Origin: Verrucomicrobia bacterium UBA3222
Lineage (GTDB): Bacteria; Verrucomicrobiota; Verrucomicrobiia; Opitutales; UBA9783
DNA: 58,703 bases
Reading direction: 5' to 3'
Assembly: GCA_002363035.1 (NCBI GenBank)
Contig: DEWA01000040.1
Location: 1-58,703, forward strand
The notes under the pieces were generated by a model. That model was not told where the DNA came from. It saw only the letters and a list, made by a program, of their open reading frames with translations, and did not search any database. Position numbers and translations under genes: made by a program. Shown here one piece after another: positions 9,589 through 17,303 of this stretch; position 1 is the first letter of the stretch, and each line of letters opens with the position of its first letter.

Positions 9589-10977
9589 TTATTTCTCTAT
9601 ACCCGTCTCTCCCGGCCACGACATCTCTTCAAGCACTTCTTTGGCACACGGAACCTGATCGAAGGTCTCACTCAAATGCAAAACCGTATTCGCTTTGTTC
9701 GGACCAACCGGTGGAAGCGCCACTAATCCTTTCGGCTGTTCACTCCAACTCTCTGTCTCACGGACAAGGGACAATCGCCTCCCGGCATAATTCACAAATT
9801 TCAGCCACGTTTCTTTCGGCAACGGATTATAACCGAGTTTTTCAAACGCTTCCACCAATCCTTTACATGAACATTTTGTCGTGCTCCAACCCGCGCCTAG
9901 AATCCCCGTACACTTGGTGTGTGTATAACCCTTTAGCAAGTGGTGACTCTGGATACAATACGTATGCAGATTCTCTTTCATGTAGTAATTGGCGTCCAGG
10001 TTGTCGAGCAACGAACATAACCACCTTCGATCCTCCAGACTCCATTTTTCGTAAGTCAAATAACACGTTACCATCAACTGCACCATGTGTGATGTCGTGA
10101 AACCAAATCCCTCATAATAATCCTCTTCACCATCACACCCCCGATTGTTATCAACCGCAACGGCATCCAACGAATAATAATCCGCATACAGATTCAGCAG
10201 GAGCTGCAAATCTTCTTTATTACAAACCGCATCACACACAGCGCCGAGGAGGTCTGAAACTGGTACACTGAAAAATTTCCTCAGATATTCTTTACATTTG
10301 CTTAATCCCGATTTGTTAAAAAACTTTAAAACGTACGCTTTATATCGTTCCTTACCACGATTCATTGTGCCCTGGTTTAAATAAGCCGGCGATCCTCTCG
10401 GCACATACTCCCTGTTGTTATTGAAAACATAAAACTTCGGGCTGTTGTAAAAGCCACTTGTTTTATAACAAATCTCGGTCGGACAAATATGCCCAAGCCC
10501 AAAGATACCCGAATCCCAAAATGACAAAACGACCGGTATATCCCGTCGCAAATCATCCTCCCGCCACAAATCGATTGCCCTGTCGGAATGTCCGTTCCAC
10601 GGAAAACGCGAAGGTCCGTAGCCAAAAATACGCCCCCACTTGCCCTGCAAACATCTTTTCAGTTCTTCGAATGCCGCATGATAGGCTTTGACCGCCGGAC
10701 GCCAATCCCTCTTATCTATCTCCTCTGCCCAAAACTTCACACCTTCGTTATGAGCCTTCAGCAACAGTTTCACAAACGTCCGATTACCGGTAAAATCCGT
10801 ACGCAACTGCCCGGATTTATTATACTGAATGGCGGCAATTTCCTGATCCGGACTTATGGGCTTCGACGGTCCGTTCCCCGCATACATTTGCACCAATCCG
10901 CATGAAAGCATCGCACCGACCGTCAGCAGAGCTCGAAATCTCATCACACACGCAAACCTCGAATGTTTTTCAACCAT
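9589..10977 (-). CDS. Exported Cys-rich protein of unknown function
   Basis: 462 aa with an ATG at 10977; an internal ATG at 10944, with GAGG ten bases upstream, begins directly with a signal peptide (MRFRALLTVGAML...) and is an equally good start. Cleavage is likely around residues 33-36 of the long form. The mature part is rich in Trp, Tyr and Cys (about a dozen Cys), suggesting a disulfide-bonded extracytoplasmic protein. I recognise no domain. It is flanked by T3SS-related genes, but a Sec-type signal peptide argues against its being a T3SS substrate. A surface-exposed or periplasmic host-interaction protein is possible; no function is claimed. Confidence 0.6.
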   Translation of the reverse strand: MVEKHSRFACVMRFRALLTVGAMLSCGLVQMYAGNGPSKPISPDQEIAAIQYNKSGQLRTDFTGNRTFVKLLLKAHNEGVKFWAEEIDKRDWRPAVKAYHAAFEELKRCLQGKWGRIFGYGPSRFPWNGHSDRAIDLWREDDLRRDIPVVLSFWDSGIFGLGHICPTEICYKTSGFYNSPKFYVFNNNREYVPRGSPAYLNQGTMNRGKERYKAYVLKFFNKSGLSKCKEYLRKFFSVPVSDLLGAVCDAVCNKEDLQLLLNLYADYYSLDAVAVDNNRGCDGEEDYYEGFGFTTSHMVQLMVTCYLTYEKWSLEDRRWLCSLLDNLDANYYMKENLHTYCIQSHHLLKGYTHTKCTGILGAGWSTTKCSCKGLVEAFEKLGYNPLPKETWLKFVNYAGRRLSLVRETESWSEQPKGLVALPPVGPNKANTVLHLSETFDQVPCAKEVLEEMSWPGETGIEK

Positions 10978-11377
10978 ACAGTAAAAAATGTAAATGTTTC
11001 CGAAAACATTGCAATCTTTTTATGAAAATCGAAAAAACATACCGATACGGGCAATTTTTACCAAAAAGTACCGTATGTTTCCTGAAAATCGTTTTAAGAA
11101 AGTGCCCGTGAAGCGTTTTTGTGCAAAAAAATCAAAAAAACTCCGTCCATCGCCAATATCTCGATGCGTATATCAAAAATCGAAGCTGTTCGGCGTATCG
11201 ATGATTTTCCTTTTGCAAAACCTCATCTTTTTTTCTTTTTTCAAATCGGACACTTAAAAACCAAAACCGCAGGTATCGCCGCACCGCACATGCTCGCCAA
11301 TGGTATTCCGCGCAACGGCTCCTTCCGACCTCCTGCGTACGGATTTTCAAAAAAATACACTTCAACCGTCTTTCTTA
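10978..11377. other. AT-rich intergenic region between divergent genes
   Basis: About 400 AT-rich bases separate the minus-strand exported-protein gene from the plus-strand yscY-like/sctV operon. The overlapping short ORFs have no recognisable motifs and are rejected as genes. Promoters for both directions must lie here or just beyond it. Confidence 0.5.
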
Positions 11378-11406
11378 TTTACATTTTATTGACAAATGCT
11401 TAAAAT
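11378..11406 (+). promoter_or_regulatory. Candidate promoter of the T3SS yscY-like/sctV operon
   Basis: TTTACA (11378-11383), a 17-base spacer and TAAAAT (11401-11406) form a good sigma70-like pair. Transcription would begin around 11412-11414, almost at the ATG at 11415, implying a leaderless or nearly leaderless mRNA. A perfect TTGACA at 11389-11394 is also present but has no suitably spaced -10 upstream of the ATG. Confidence 0.45.
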
Positions 11407-11414
11407 AGCGATAA

Positions 11415-11756
11415 ATGGCAACGCTCAACGAGGCGCGTTCGGACTTTTTGTACCTGCTGGCGATTTTGTACATGCAACAGTCCAAGTACAACCTGGCGTT
11501 GCATTTGTTGCGCGTGTTGTCCGTCCAGCACGAAAAAGACACGCGCATTGCGTTGGCACTGGCGTCGTGCCTTTATCGCACCAAGCGTTTTAAGAAGGCA
11601 CAAAGCATTCTGGCGGAACTCGATGAAACCGTATTATCGCCGGAATTCCGCACGGCTTTCTATTATGTTAACGCCAAAATTCTTTGGGAACTGGAGCAAA
11701 AGGATGAAGCGCGCGACCAGCTGCAAAAGTATTTGAAAGCGAGGAAAACGGCATGA
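11415..11756 (+). CDS. YscY-like TPR chaperone of the T3SS
   Basis: 113 aa and all helical, with two to three tetratricopeptide-like repeats (an LALHLLRVLSV helix pair, then ALASCLYRTKRFKKAQ, then a YYVNAKILWEL pair). Yersinia YscY is a TPR protein of almost the same size encoded directly upstream of yscV (lcrD), where it chaperones YscX. The position here is identical, and the stop overlaps the sctV start (ATGA), implying translational coupling. No YscX-like gene is visible. YscG/LcrH-type chaperones are alternatives on fold alone; gene order favours YscY. Confidence 0.6.
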   Translation: MATLNEARSDFLYLLAILYMQQSKYNLALHLLRVLSVQHEKDTRIALALASCLYRTKRFKKAQSILAELDETVLSPEFRTAFYYVNAKILWELEQKDEARDQLQKYLKARKTA

Positions 11757-13852
11757 ATTGGGTTGCGAAATTGGATCGTTGGGTCGCCAAGTATTCCCGT
11801 TTTAACGACGTACTGCTGGCGATTATCCTCGTCATGGTCATCTCTCTGATGATCGTTCCGGTGCCGCCGGCGATGCTGGATGCGCTGATTTCGCTCAATT
11901 TAACGATCTCGGTGGTGATGTTCATGATGTCACTGTACATCCCAAACGTGCTTTCGTTTTCAACGTTCCCGAGCATGCTGTTGTTCACGACGCTGTTTCG
12001 ATTGGCGTTGAACATCACCAGTACGCGTATGATTTTGTTGCACGCCAACGCCGGCGAAATCATCTTCACCTTCGGGCAGTTTGTCGTCGGCGGGAACTTC
12101 GTCGTCGGCGCGGTCGTCTTCCTCATCCTGCTGTTGGTCAACTTCTTGGTCATTACCAAGGGTGCCGAGCGTGTTGCCGAAGTCGGTGCGCGTTTCACGT
12201 TGGACGCCATGCCGGGAAAGCAGATGAGTATTGACGCCGATATGCGCGCCGGAACCATCGACATGGACGAAGCCAAGCGCCGCCGTTCGAATTTGGAGCG
12301 CGAAAGTCAGCTCTACGGTGCCATGGACGGTGCCATGAAGTTCGTCAAAGGCGATGCCATTGCGGGCTTGATTATCACCGCCATCAACATCATCGCGGGT
12401 ATCATCATCGGCGTGACGCAAAAGAACATGGAACTCGGCAAGGCCGTTACGACGTACTCGATTTTAACCATCGGTGACGGCTTGGTCTCGCAAATTCCAT
12501 CGCTGCTGATCGCCATTACGGCGGGTATCATTGTCACCAAAGTCGGTTCGGCGGACGGCGCGGTGCTCGGGCGAGACATCGGTTCACAGGTACTCGGACA
12601 ACCGAAAGCCTTACTTATCGGCGGCGTCATGGTAATCGGATTGATGCTGATGCCGGGATTTCCGAAAGTTCCGTTTTTAATTCTGGCGGCGATTATTTTA
12701 AGCATCGGTTACAGCCTCAATGCCACGCACGGAGAAGGGAAAAAGAAAAAGGGCAAAACAGTCACCCAAAAATCCGCTTCCCCGAAACTCCCCGAGATCG
12801 TTCAGGAATCGGATGACAGCAATGAAAACGAATTTTCCGTCACAACTCCGCTGATGCTGGACGTTGAACGCTCCGTCGAAGACACCATCGAACCGGATGT
12901 CTTAAACGAACGCCTCATTCAAATTCGCCGCGCGCTTTATCACGACCTCGGCGTACCGTTCCCGGGCATTCATTTGCGCTTCAACGGCGGTCTGGCACAG
13001 AATACCTACCGCATTCTCATCAACGAGGTGCCGATTACGCAGGGGAAACTGTTACCAAACCATGTGATTGCGCGCGAAACGAAGGAAAATCTCGAAATTC
13101 TCAATGTTCATCTCACCGAAGAAGAACCGTTTTTGCCGTATATTCCGTCGCTGTGGGTTAAAAACGACGACATCCCGCTTCTGGACAACGCCAATGTCGC
13201 TTACATGCGAACGCCGCAGATTTTAACGCACCACCTTTCGTACGTTCTGAAACGTTACGCAAGCGACTTTTTGGGCATCCAGGAATGCAAATTCCTCATG
13301 GAAAACATGGAGCAAAATTACCCGGAAATCATCAAGGAAGTTCAGCGCGTATTGCCCATTCAGAAGATTACCGAAATTTTCCAGCGCCTCGTACAAGAGG
13401 AAATTTCCATCCGCGACCTGAAAACCATCTTTCAGTGTCTCATCGATTGGGGGCAAAAGGAAAAGGAACCCGTGCTTCTGGCGGACTACGTCCGTTCCAC
13501 GTTGCGCCGCTATATAAGCTTCAAATTCAGCGAAGGAAGCAACGTTTTGTCGGTTTATCTGCTGGATCCGAAGATTGAAGAAATGGTACGCAAAGCCATT
13601 CGCCAGACATCCGCCGGCAGTTATCTCGCGCTCGATCCGCCGTCGGCGAAAAAAATCGTCAAAGCCGTCAAGGAATCGACGGGAGATTTGCTCACTCAGA
13701 CACACCGACCCGTATTGTTGACCTCCATGGATATTCGGCGCTACGTTCGAAAGCTGATCGAAATGGAACTCTACGATCTTCCGGTATTATCACACCAGGA
13801 ACTGACCGAAGAAATCACCATCCGCCCGCTCGGTCGCATTCAGCTGAATTAA
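11753..13852 (+). CDS. sctV: T3SS export gate protein SctV (FHIPEP/LcrD family)
   Basis: 699 aa, the usual family length. The first roughly 320 residues contain about eight hydrophobic segments, starting with an export-gate helix set (LLAIILVMVISLMIVP). The cytoplasmic loop carries the family signature RFTLDAMPGKQMSIDAD...DEAKRRR. A lysine-rich linker then leads to the large cytoplasmic domain that forms the nonameric ring and binds chaperone-substrate complexes. SctV is the major inner-membrane component of the type III export apparatus; flagellar FlhA is the homologue. No flagellar genes are seen here, and the YscY-like neighbour favours an injectisome. The other core sct genes are outside the window. 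Confidence 0.93.
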   Translation: MNWVAKLDRWVAKYSRFNDVLLAIILVMVISLMIVPVPPAMLDALISLNLTISVVMFMMSLYIPNVLSFSTFPSMLLFTTLFRLALNITSTRMILLHANAGEIIFTFGQFVVGGNFVVGAVVFLILLLVNFLVITKGAERVAEVGARFTLDAMPGKQMSIDADMRAGTIDMDEAKRRRSNLERESQLYGAMDGAMKFVKGDAIAGLIITAINIIAGIIIGVTQKNMELGKAVTTYSILTIGDGLVSQIPSLLIAITAGIIVTKVGSADGAVLGRDIGSQVLGQPKALLIGGVMVIGLMLMPGFPKVPFLILAAIILSIGYSLNATHGEGKKKKGKTVTQKSASPKLPEIVQESDDSNENEFSVTTPLMLDVERSVEDTIEPDVLNERLIQIRRALYHDLGVPFPGIHLRFNGGLAQNTYRILINEVPITQGKLLPNHVIARETKENLEILNVHLTEEEPFLPYIPSLWVKNDDIPLLDNANVAYMRTPQILTHHLSYVLKRYASDFLGIQECKFLMENMEQNYPEIIKEVQRVLPIQKITEIFQRLVQEEISIRDLKTIFQCLIDWGQKEKEPVLLADYVRSTLRRYISFKFSEGSNVLSVYLLDPKIEEMVRKAIRQTSAGSYLALDPPSAKKIVKAVKESTGDLLTQTHRPVLLTSMDIRRYVRKLIEMELYDLPVLSHQELTEEITIRPLGRIQLN

Positions 13853-13929
13853 GAAATTTATCGTCCTTTTCTGCGAAAACCGCCAAAAATCTTGCGGCGA
13901 CGGCATTTTTGAGTTAGGAATAGGGTGCC

Positions 13930-14349
13930 GTGGGCAGAATTGACACAAGTGTTTTGCAACAGAATTTAATGTCGCTTGAACGTGCTTACGAAGCATATCA
14001 AAAAGCCGCAACCGACGAGCCGAACAATTTCGAGTTTTATCGCAATTCGTTGATTAAAACTTTCGAATATACCCTGGAAACCTGCGGAAAACTGTTGCGA
14101 AAACGTCTTGAGCCGTTTTTTGCAGGCAGAATGGCAGTCGATGCGTTAACATTTAAAGATGTGTTTCGCGAAGCACATCATCGGGGATTATTGGATGAAG
14201 AAACGGCGGAACGTTGGGAAACGTATCGCGATCATCGCAATCGCACGGCTCACGAATACGGTCTCGAATTAGCCGAAAAAGCCGTAAGCAATATGGACAC
14301 TTTTATTCAAGACGCTCAAAATTTAAAGGAAATCATCGAACATGAGTGA
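13930..14349 (+). CDS. hepT: HepT-type HEPN toxin (nucleotidyltransferase substrate-binding family)
   Basis: 139 aa helical-bundle HEPN protein. The toxin RNase motif R-x4-H-x-Y is present as Arg103...His108-Glu-Tyr110 (RNRTAHEY). In the characterised HepT/MntA systems the Tyr is AMPylated by MntA to silence the RNase. GTG start at 13930. The 3' end overlaps the mntA-like gene by eight bases, the common arrangement of this module. It acts on cellular RNA in the cytoplasm. The module could be a stability element or a defence gene; nothing here tells which. Confidence 0.8.
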   Translation: MGRIDTSVLQQNLMSLERAYEAYQKAATDEPNNFEFYRNSLIKTFEYTLETCGKLLRKRLEPFFAGRMAVDALTFKDVFREAHHRGLLDEETAERWETYRDHRNRTAHEYGLELAEKAVSNMDTFIQDAQNLKEIIEHE

Positions 14350-14677
14350 CCTGTTTTTAAAGGAACGCTACCACTCTCAGCTGACCGACATTTTCAATCA
14401 CTGTTGTCCGAATGCCGTCATCTGGGCATACGGCAGTCGCGTCGGCGGCAAAGCCCACAGCGGCAGTGATTTGGATCTAGCGATTAAAGATTTGGGCGAA
14501 GATTCCCTTACAATCCCGATGATCCGCGCCGTTCTGGATGAAAGCACCCTGCCGTTTCGCGTGGATTTACATGTTTTCGATTGGCTTCCGAAATCCTTTC
14601 AGGAGGAAATTAAACGGAAGTATATTGTGTTTTACGGGAAAGAAAAACAGGACACTTCAAATGAAGTTAAAAAATAA
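14342..14677 (+). CDS. mntA: MntA-type minimal nucleotidyltransferase antitoxin
   Basis: 111 aa. The nucleotidyltransferase motif GS-x10-D-x-D is intact at Gly31-Ser32 and Asp43/Asp45 (GSRVGGKAHSGSDLD), and a later acidic residue in the VDLHVFDW strand completes the catalytic triad. Family members add AMP to a Tyr of the partner HEPN toxin. The start overlaps the end of hepT by eight bases, so the two are co-translated. Confidence 0.82.
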   Translation: MSDLFLKERYHSQLTDIFNHCCPNAVIWAYGSRVGGKAHSGSDLDLAIKDLGEDSLTIPMIRAVLDESTLPFRVDLHVFDWLPKSFQEEIKRKYIVFYGKEKQDTSNEVKK

Positions 14678-15041
14678 CCGCGAACAAAAAGAGGAACTTC
14701 AAAATCCAACAAAAAGTGTGTTTTTTTACCTGCGCCATGCGTACATCACGTCATTGTGCACGCAGTATATTCTTCATCAATACTTTGAAGCGCATACGAA
14801 AAACGAAGGCATTCCGATCGGTCGGTATGTGACAAGACTTCCGGGAATGGCGCAAGGCAATGCGAAAGATGAGGCGGTACCCTATTCGTGGGCAGATAAT
14901 AAGGCAAGAACGTAAAGTTTTTTAACCCCAAATGCTGAAGACGGATGTGCGTCTCCTGCACTCGGAGTACGCCATGAACTTAAGGTCTCGCCCGATGAAA
15001 CTTGACTTTCGGCACCATTTTTTCAGACTAAGAGCGGTCGT
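14678..15041. other. Region before tRNA-Pro, at most one doubtful small ORF
   Basis: An 84-codon ORF (14661-14915, plus strand) starts inside the mntA-like gene, has no recognisable motif and is not called as a gene. TTGACT at 15002-15007 probably forms the -35 of tRNA-Pro, as at the other tRNAs, but the -10 is unclear. Confidence 0.4.
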
Positions 15042-15118
15042 CGGGATGTAGTTCAGTCTGGTAGAGCGCATGCTTTGGGAGCATGAAGTCGTGAGTTCGA
15101 ATCTCACCGTCCCGACCA
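15042..15118 (+). tRNA. tRNA-Pro (anticodon TGG)
   Basis: The acceptor CGGGATG (15042-15048) pairs with CGTCCCG (15108-15114) with one G-U pair; discriminator A and encoded CCA end at 15118. The anticodon stem CATGC/GCATG has loop TTTGGGA, with anticodon TGG at 15076-15078. The T loop TTCGAAT is standard. The 77-nt cloverleaf is complete. Confidence 0.97.
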
Positions 15119-15127
15119 TGCGGAAAA

Positions 15128-16171
15128 ATGCATTTTAGAAACGTTGTTCTTGATGCTTACGCGTGCGCGTTGCCGGAGGAGGTCTGGTCGTCGGAGCGCA
15201 TCGAGAACGCCCTGGCACCTTTGTACAAACGTTTAAAACTTCCGCAGGGACGTTTGGAAATGATGACGGGCATTCGCGAACGCCGTCATTGGACGAGTAA
15301 TTTTTTACCTTCCGATGCCGCAATTTTGGCAGGGAAGGCACTGTTGCAAAAAAGTTGTTGCAAGAAGGCAGATATTGATGTTCTCATCAATGCCTCCGTC
15401 TGCCGCAACCGCCTGGAACCGGCAACGGCGGCATACATACATCACGGTTTAAATTTACATGAACGCACCACTTTCTTCGATCTTTCCAACGCCTGCCTCG
15501 GCGTATTGAACGCGATCGTTGTCGGCGCTTCCATGATTGAAGCCGAAACGGCGCGCAATGTTTTGATTGTCTCGGGCGAAAACGGTCGCCCTTTGCTGGA
15601 TCATACGGTGAAAATTTTGAACAACGATCGCACCTTAACGCGCCAAACCGTTAAACCGTACTTTGCGAATTTAACCATCGGCTCCGGTGCCGTTGCACTT
15701 CTGTTACGCCGACGCGAAGACGTTCACAAACCAAAACCGTTATTACTCGGCGGTATTGCCTGCAGTGACGCCTCCGCCTGCAAATTGTGCGAAGGCGGAA
15801 CAACCGACGAGGGAGCCTTATCAATGCGAACCGACGCGAGCACTCTGTTGGAAGCAGGCATCAAACTTTCTAAAACCGCCTGGGAAGCTTTCAAGAAAGA
15901 AATGTCTTGGAATGAACAAACGCCGAATTGCATTTTAACGCACCAGGTCGGCCTGCAACATCAACGGAAGCTCTTTGAAGCCTTGAATTTAGATATTAAG
16001 AAAAACTTTTCGACCTTCGAAACGCTCGGGAACACCGGCTCCGTGGCACTGCCAATATCGCTCTGCAAAGCCGCAGAAGCGGAACAACTTCAGTCTGGGG
16101 ATAAAATTTTACTTTTGGGTATCGGCAGCGGTCTGAGTACACTGATGCTCGGAATGATGTGGCAGGGATAG
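15128..16171 (+). CDS. 3-oxoacyl-ACP synthase III-like thiolase-fold enzyme
   Basis: 347 aa, starting at an ATG ten bases after tRNA-Pro. The catalytic triad of the KAS III/OleA group is visible: Cys123 (SNACLGVLNAI), His272 (THQVG) and Asn302 (GNTGSVALP). The C-terminal GIGSGLS glycine loop fits. FabH-type enzymes condense an acyl-CoA with malonyl-ACP; OleA-type members condense two acyl-CoAs. The sequence between the motifs is more like the divergent FabH-like/OleA group than housekeeping FabH. It appears to be a single gene with no lipid-synthesis neighbours, so the substrate is unknown. Confidence 0.75.
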   Translation: MHFRNVVLDAYACALPEEVWSSERIENALAPLYKRLKLPQGRLEMMTGIRERRHWTSNFLPSDAAILAGKALLQKSCCKKADIDVLINASVCRNRLEPATAAYIHHGLNLHERTTFFDLSNACLGVLNAIVVGASMIEAETARNVLIVSGENGRPLLDHTVKILNNDRTLTRQTVKPYFANLTIGSGAVALLLRRREDVHKPKPLLLGGIACSDASACKLCEGGTTDEGALSMRTDASTLLEAGIKLSKTAWEAFKKEMSWNEQTPNCILTHQVGLQHQRKLFEALNLDIKKNFSTFETLGNTGSVALPISLCKAAEAEQLQSGDKILLLGIGSGLSTLMLGMMWQG

Positions 16172-16239
16172 GGATGATTGAAATGAAGCGCAGGCACCTT
16201 TCGGCACCCGCGTTTGTAATTTCTAGTGTACCGAACCTT

Positions 16240-16690
16240 TTACCACTGATGCGTCAACCTGACCTCTGCTGCATTGCTTAAATTCTGTTTCATTTTAAAC
16301 TCCGTTGTACCACTCATCCTCCAGGTTACATTCCCGGACAAATATGGCAATCTGTAGCCAACCATCAATGACCAATTGTCATCCAAACATACACCGAAAT
16401 CCGTAAAGCCCTGCCCAAAAAACACATTCAAAGGATTAGGAGCATCGAGATTTAAGCGTACAATACCCGCGCCGACGCCACCATACTAAAAACCGCGTTC
16501 ACCGAAACAATGTCTCAGCGTCACGTCACGGGAATCGCAAGTATTCCCGAAGTCGCGGAAAAAATCATTTTATCACCACCACTGGCTGAAAGTTAAAATG
16601 TCGCTTTTCCGTAAAATATCCCAATTCTAATCCAATCAACGACCGAGCATCGAAACGGGATACACCCAATCAACAATTTCAATGGAAAGT
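16240..16690 (-). pseudogene. Decayed outer-membrane beta-barrel protein gene
   Basis: Reading the minus strand from about 16690 down to the stop at 16240 gives the C-terminal half of an outer-membrane barrel, broken by mutations. Recognisable pieces in order are LIGLELGYFTEKRHF, VTLRHCFGERGF, YGGVGAGIVRLN, DNWSLMVGYRLPYLSG and a final strand ending in Trp, the usual C-terminal aromatic of barrels. An in-frame TAG lies at 16486-16488, a frameshift near 16575 and another near 16655. The N-terminal part is not visible. The gene is clearly inactive, yet its decay is recent enough to read. Confidence 0.65.
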
Positions 16691-16784
16691 ATAGCTGTCA
16701 GGAAGATTTTGCAAAGTGATTTTTCAGAAGTTCTATTGTTTTTTTCTCTCCCCTAAAAGCCATCTTCTCTCCCCTCTTTCCCTC

Positions 16785-16814
16785 TTGCGCCCCACACTCA
16801 TTTCTCTTATAATA
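16785..16814 (+). promoter_or_regulatory. Promoter of the CBM-like gene
   Basis: TTGCGC (16785-16790) and a perfect TATAAT (16809-16814) are separated by 18 bases. The ATG at 16834 lies about 13 bases after the expected start of transcription. Confidence 0.5.
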
Positions 16815-16833
16815 AAGCTGTTCGGATCTCATC

Positions 16834-17217
16834 ATGGAGACAAAACTCAAAGCCGTTGAAAAGAAGTCGGAAAAAACCAAAAAATCCTGCGGGTGCCAAG
16901 GGAAGTGCACCTGCGAACCGAAGCCAAAAACGCGTAAATCGTATACCCGAAAGTCCACGGTTGCCGTCATGAAGTGCGACATCGGATTCGGCAATACGCT
17001 GTTTATTCGGGGCGAAGGCGCGAAGAACCTCAGTTGGGATAAGGGGTTGGCATTGACGTTCGACGAAAAGGAACACGCCTGGTGCTTTCGCGCATCCGGG
17101 AACCGACCGATTGAATTTAAGGTTCTCATTAACGACTCCAAATGGTCGGAAGGCGAAAATTTCGTTTTATCCCCCGGCGGCAAACAGACGTTCGAACCGA
17201 TCTTTTTGTACGACTGA
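16834..17217 (+). CDS. Small protein with Cys-rich N-terminus and CBM-like beta domain
   Basis: 127 aa. Residues 1-40 are Lys-rich and carry a Cys cluster (CGCQGKCTC), possibly metal-binding. Residues 45-127 form a beta-rich domain with the pattern IRGEG...LSWDKG...W.F...IEFKVLINDSKWSEG, which resembles early-set/CBM20- or CBM48-type carbohydrate-binding folds. I recall similar small proteins in Verrucomicrobia, but cannot verify it. No signal peptide, so cytoplasmic. Function unknown; glycogen-like polysaccharide binding is possible. A good promoter precedes it. Confidence 0.6.
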   Translation: METKLKAVEKKSEKTKKSCGCQGKCTCEPKPKTRKSYTRKSTVAVMKCDIGFGNTLFIRGEGAKNLSWDKGLALTFDEKEHAWCFRASGNRPIEFKVLINDSKWSEGENFVLSPGGKQTFEPIFLYD

Positions 17218-17303
17218 TGCGGTTAAAAATCACCGGAGACGGGATTTTATAAAAAAGAGATGGACAAACGATAAAAATTTCTGTCTGCTGAGGGCAGACG
17301 TTT

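Noticed and set aside
14661..14915. 84-codon ORF after mntA
   Set aside because: Starts inside mntA and has no recognisable domain; kept only as a note.
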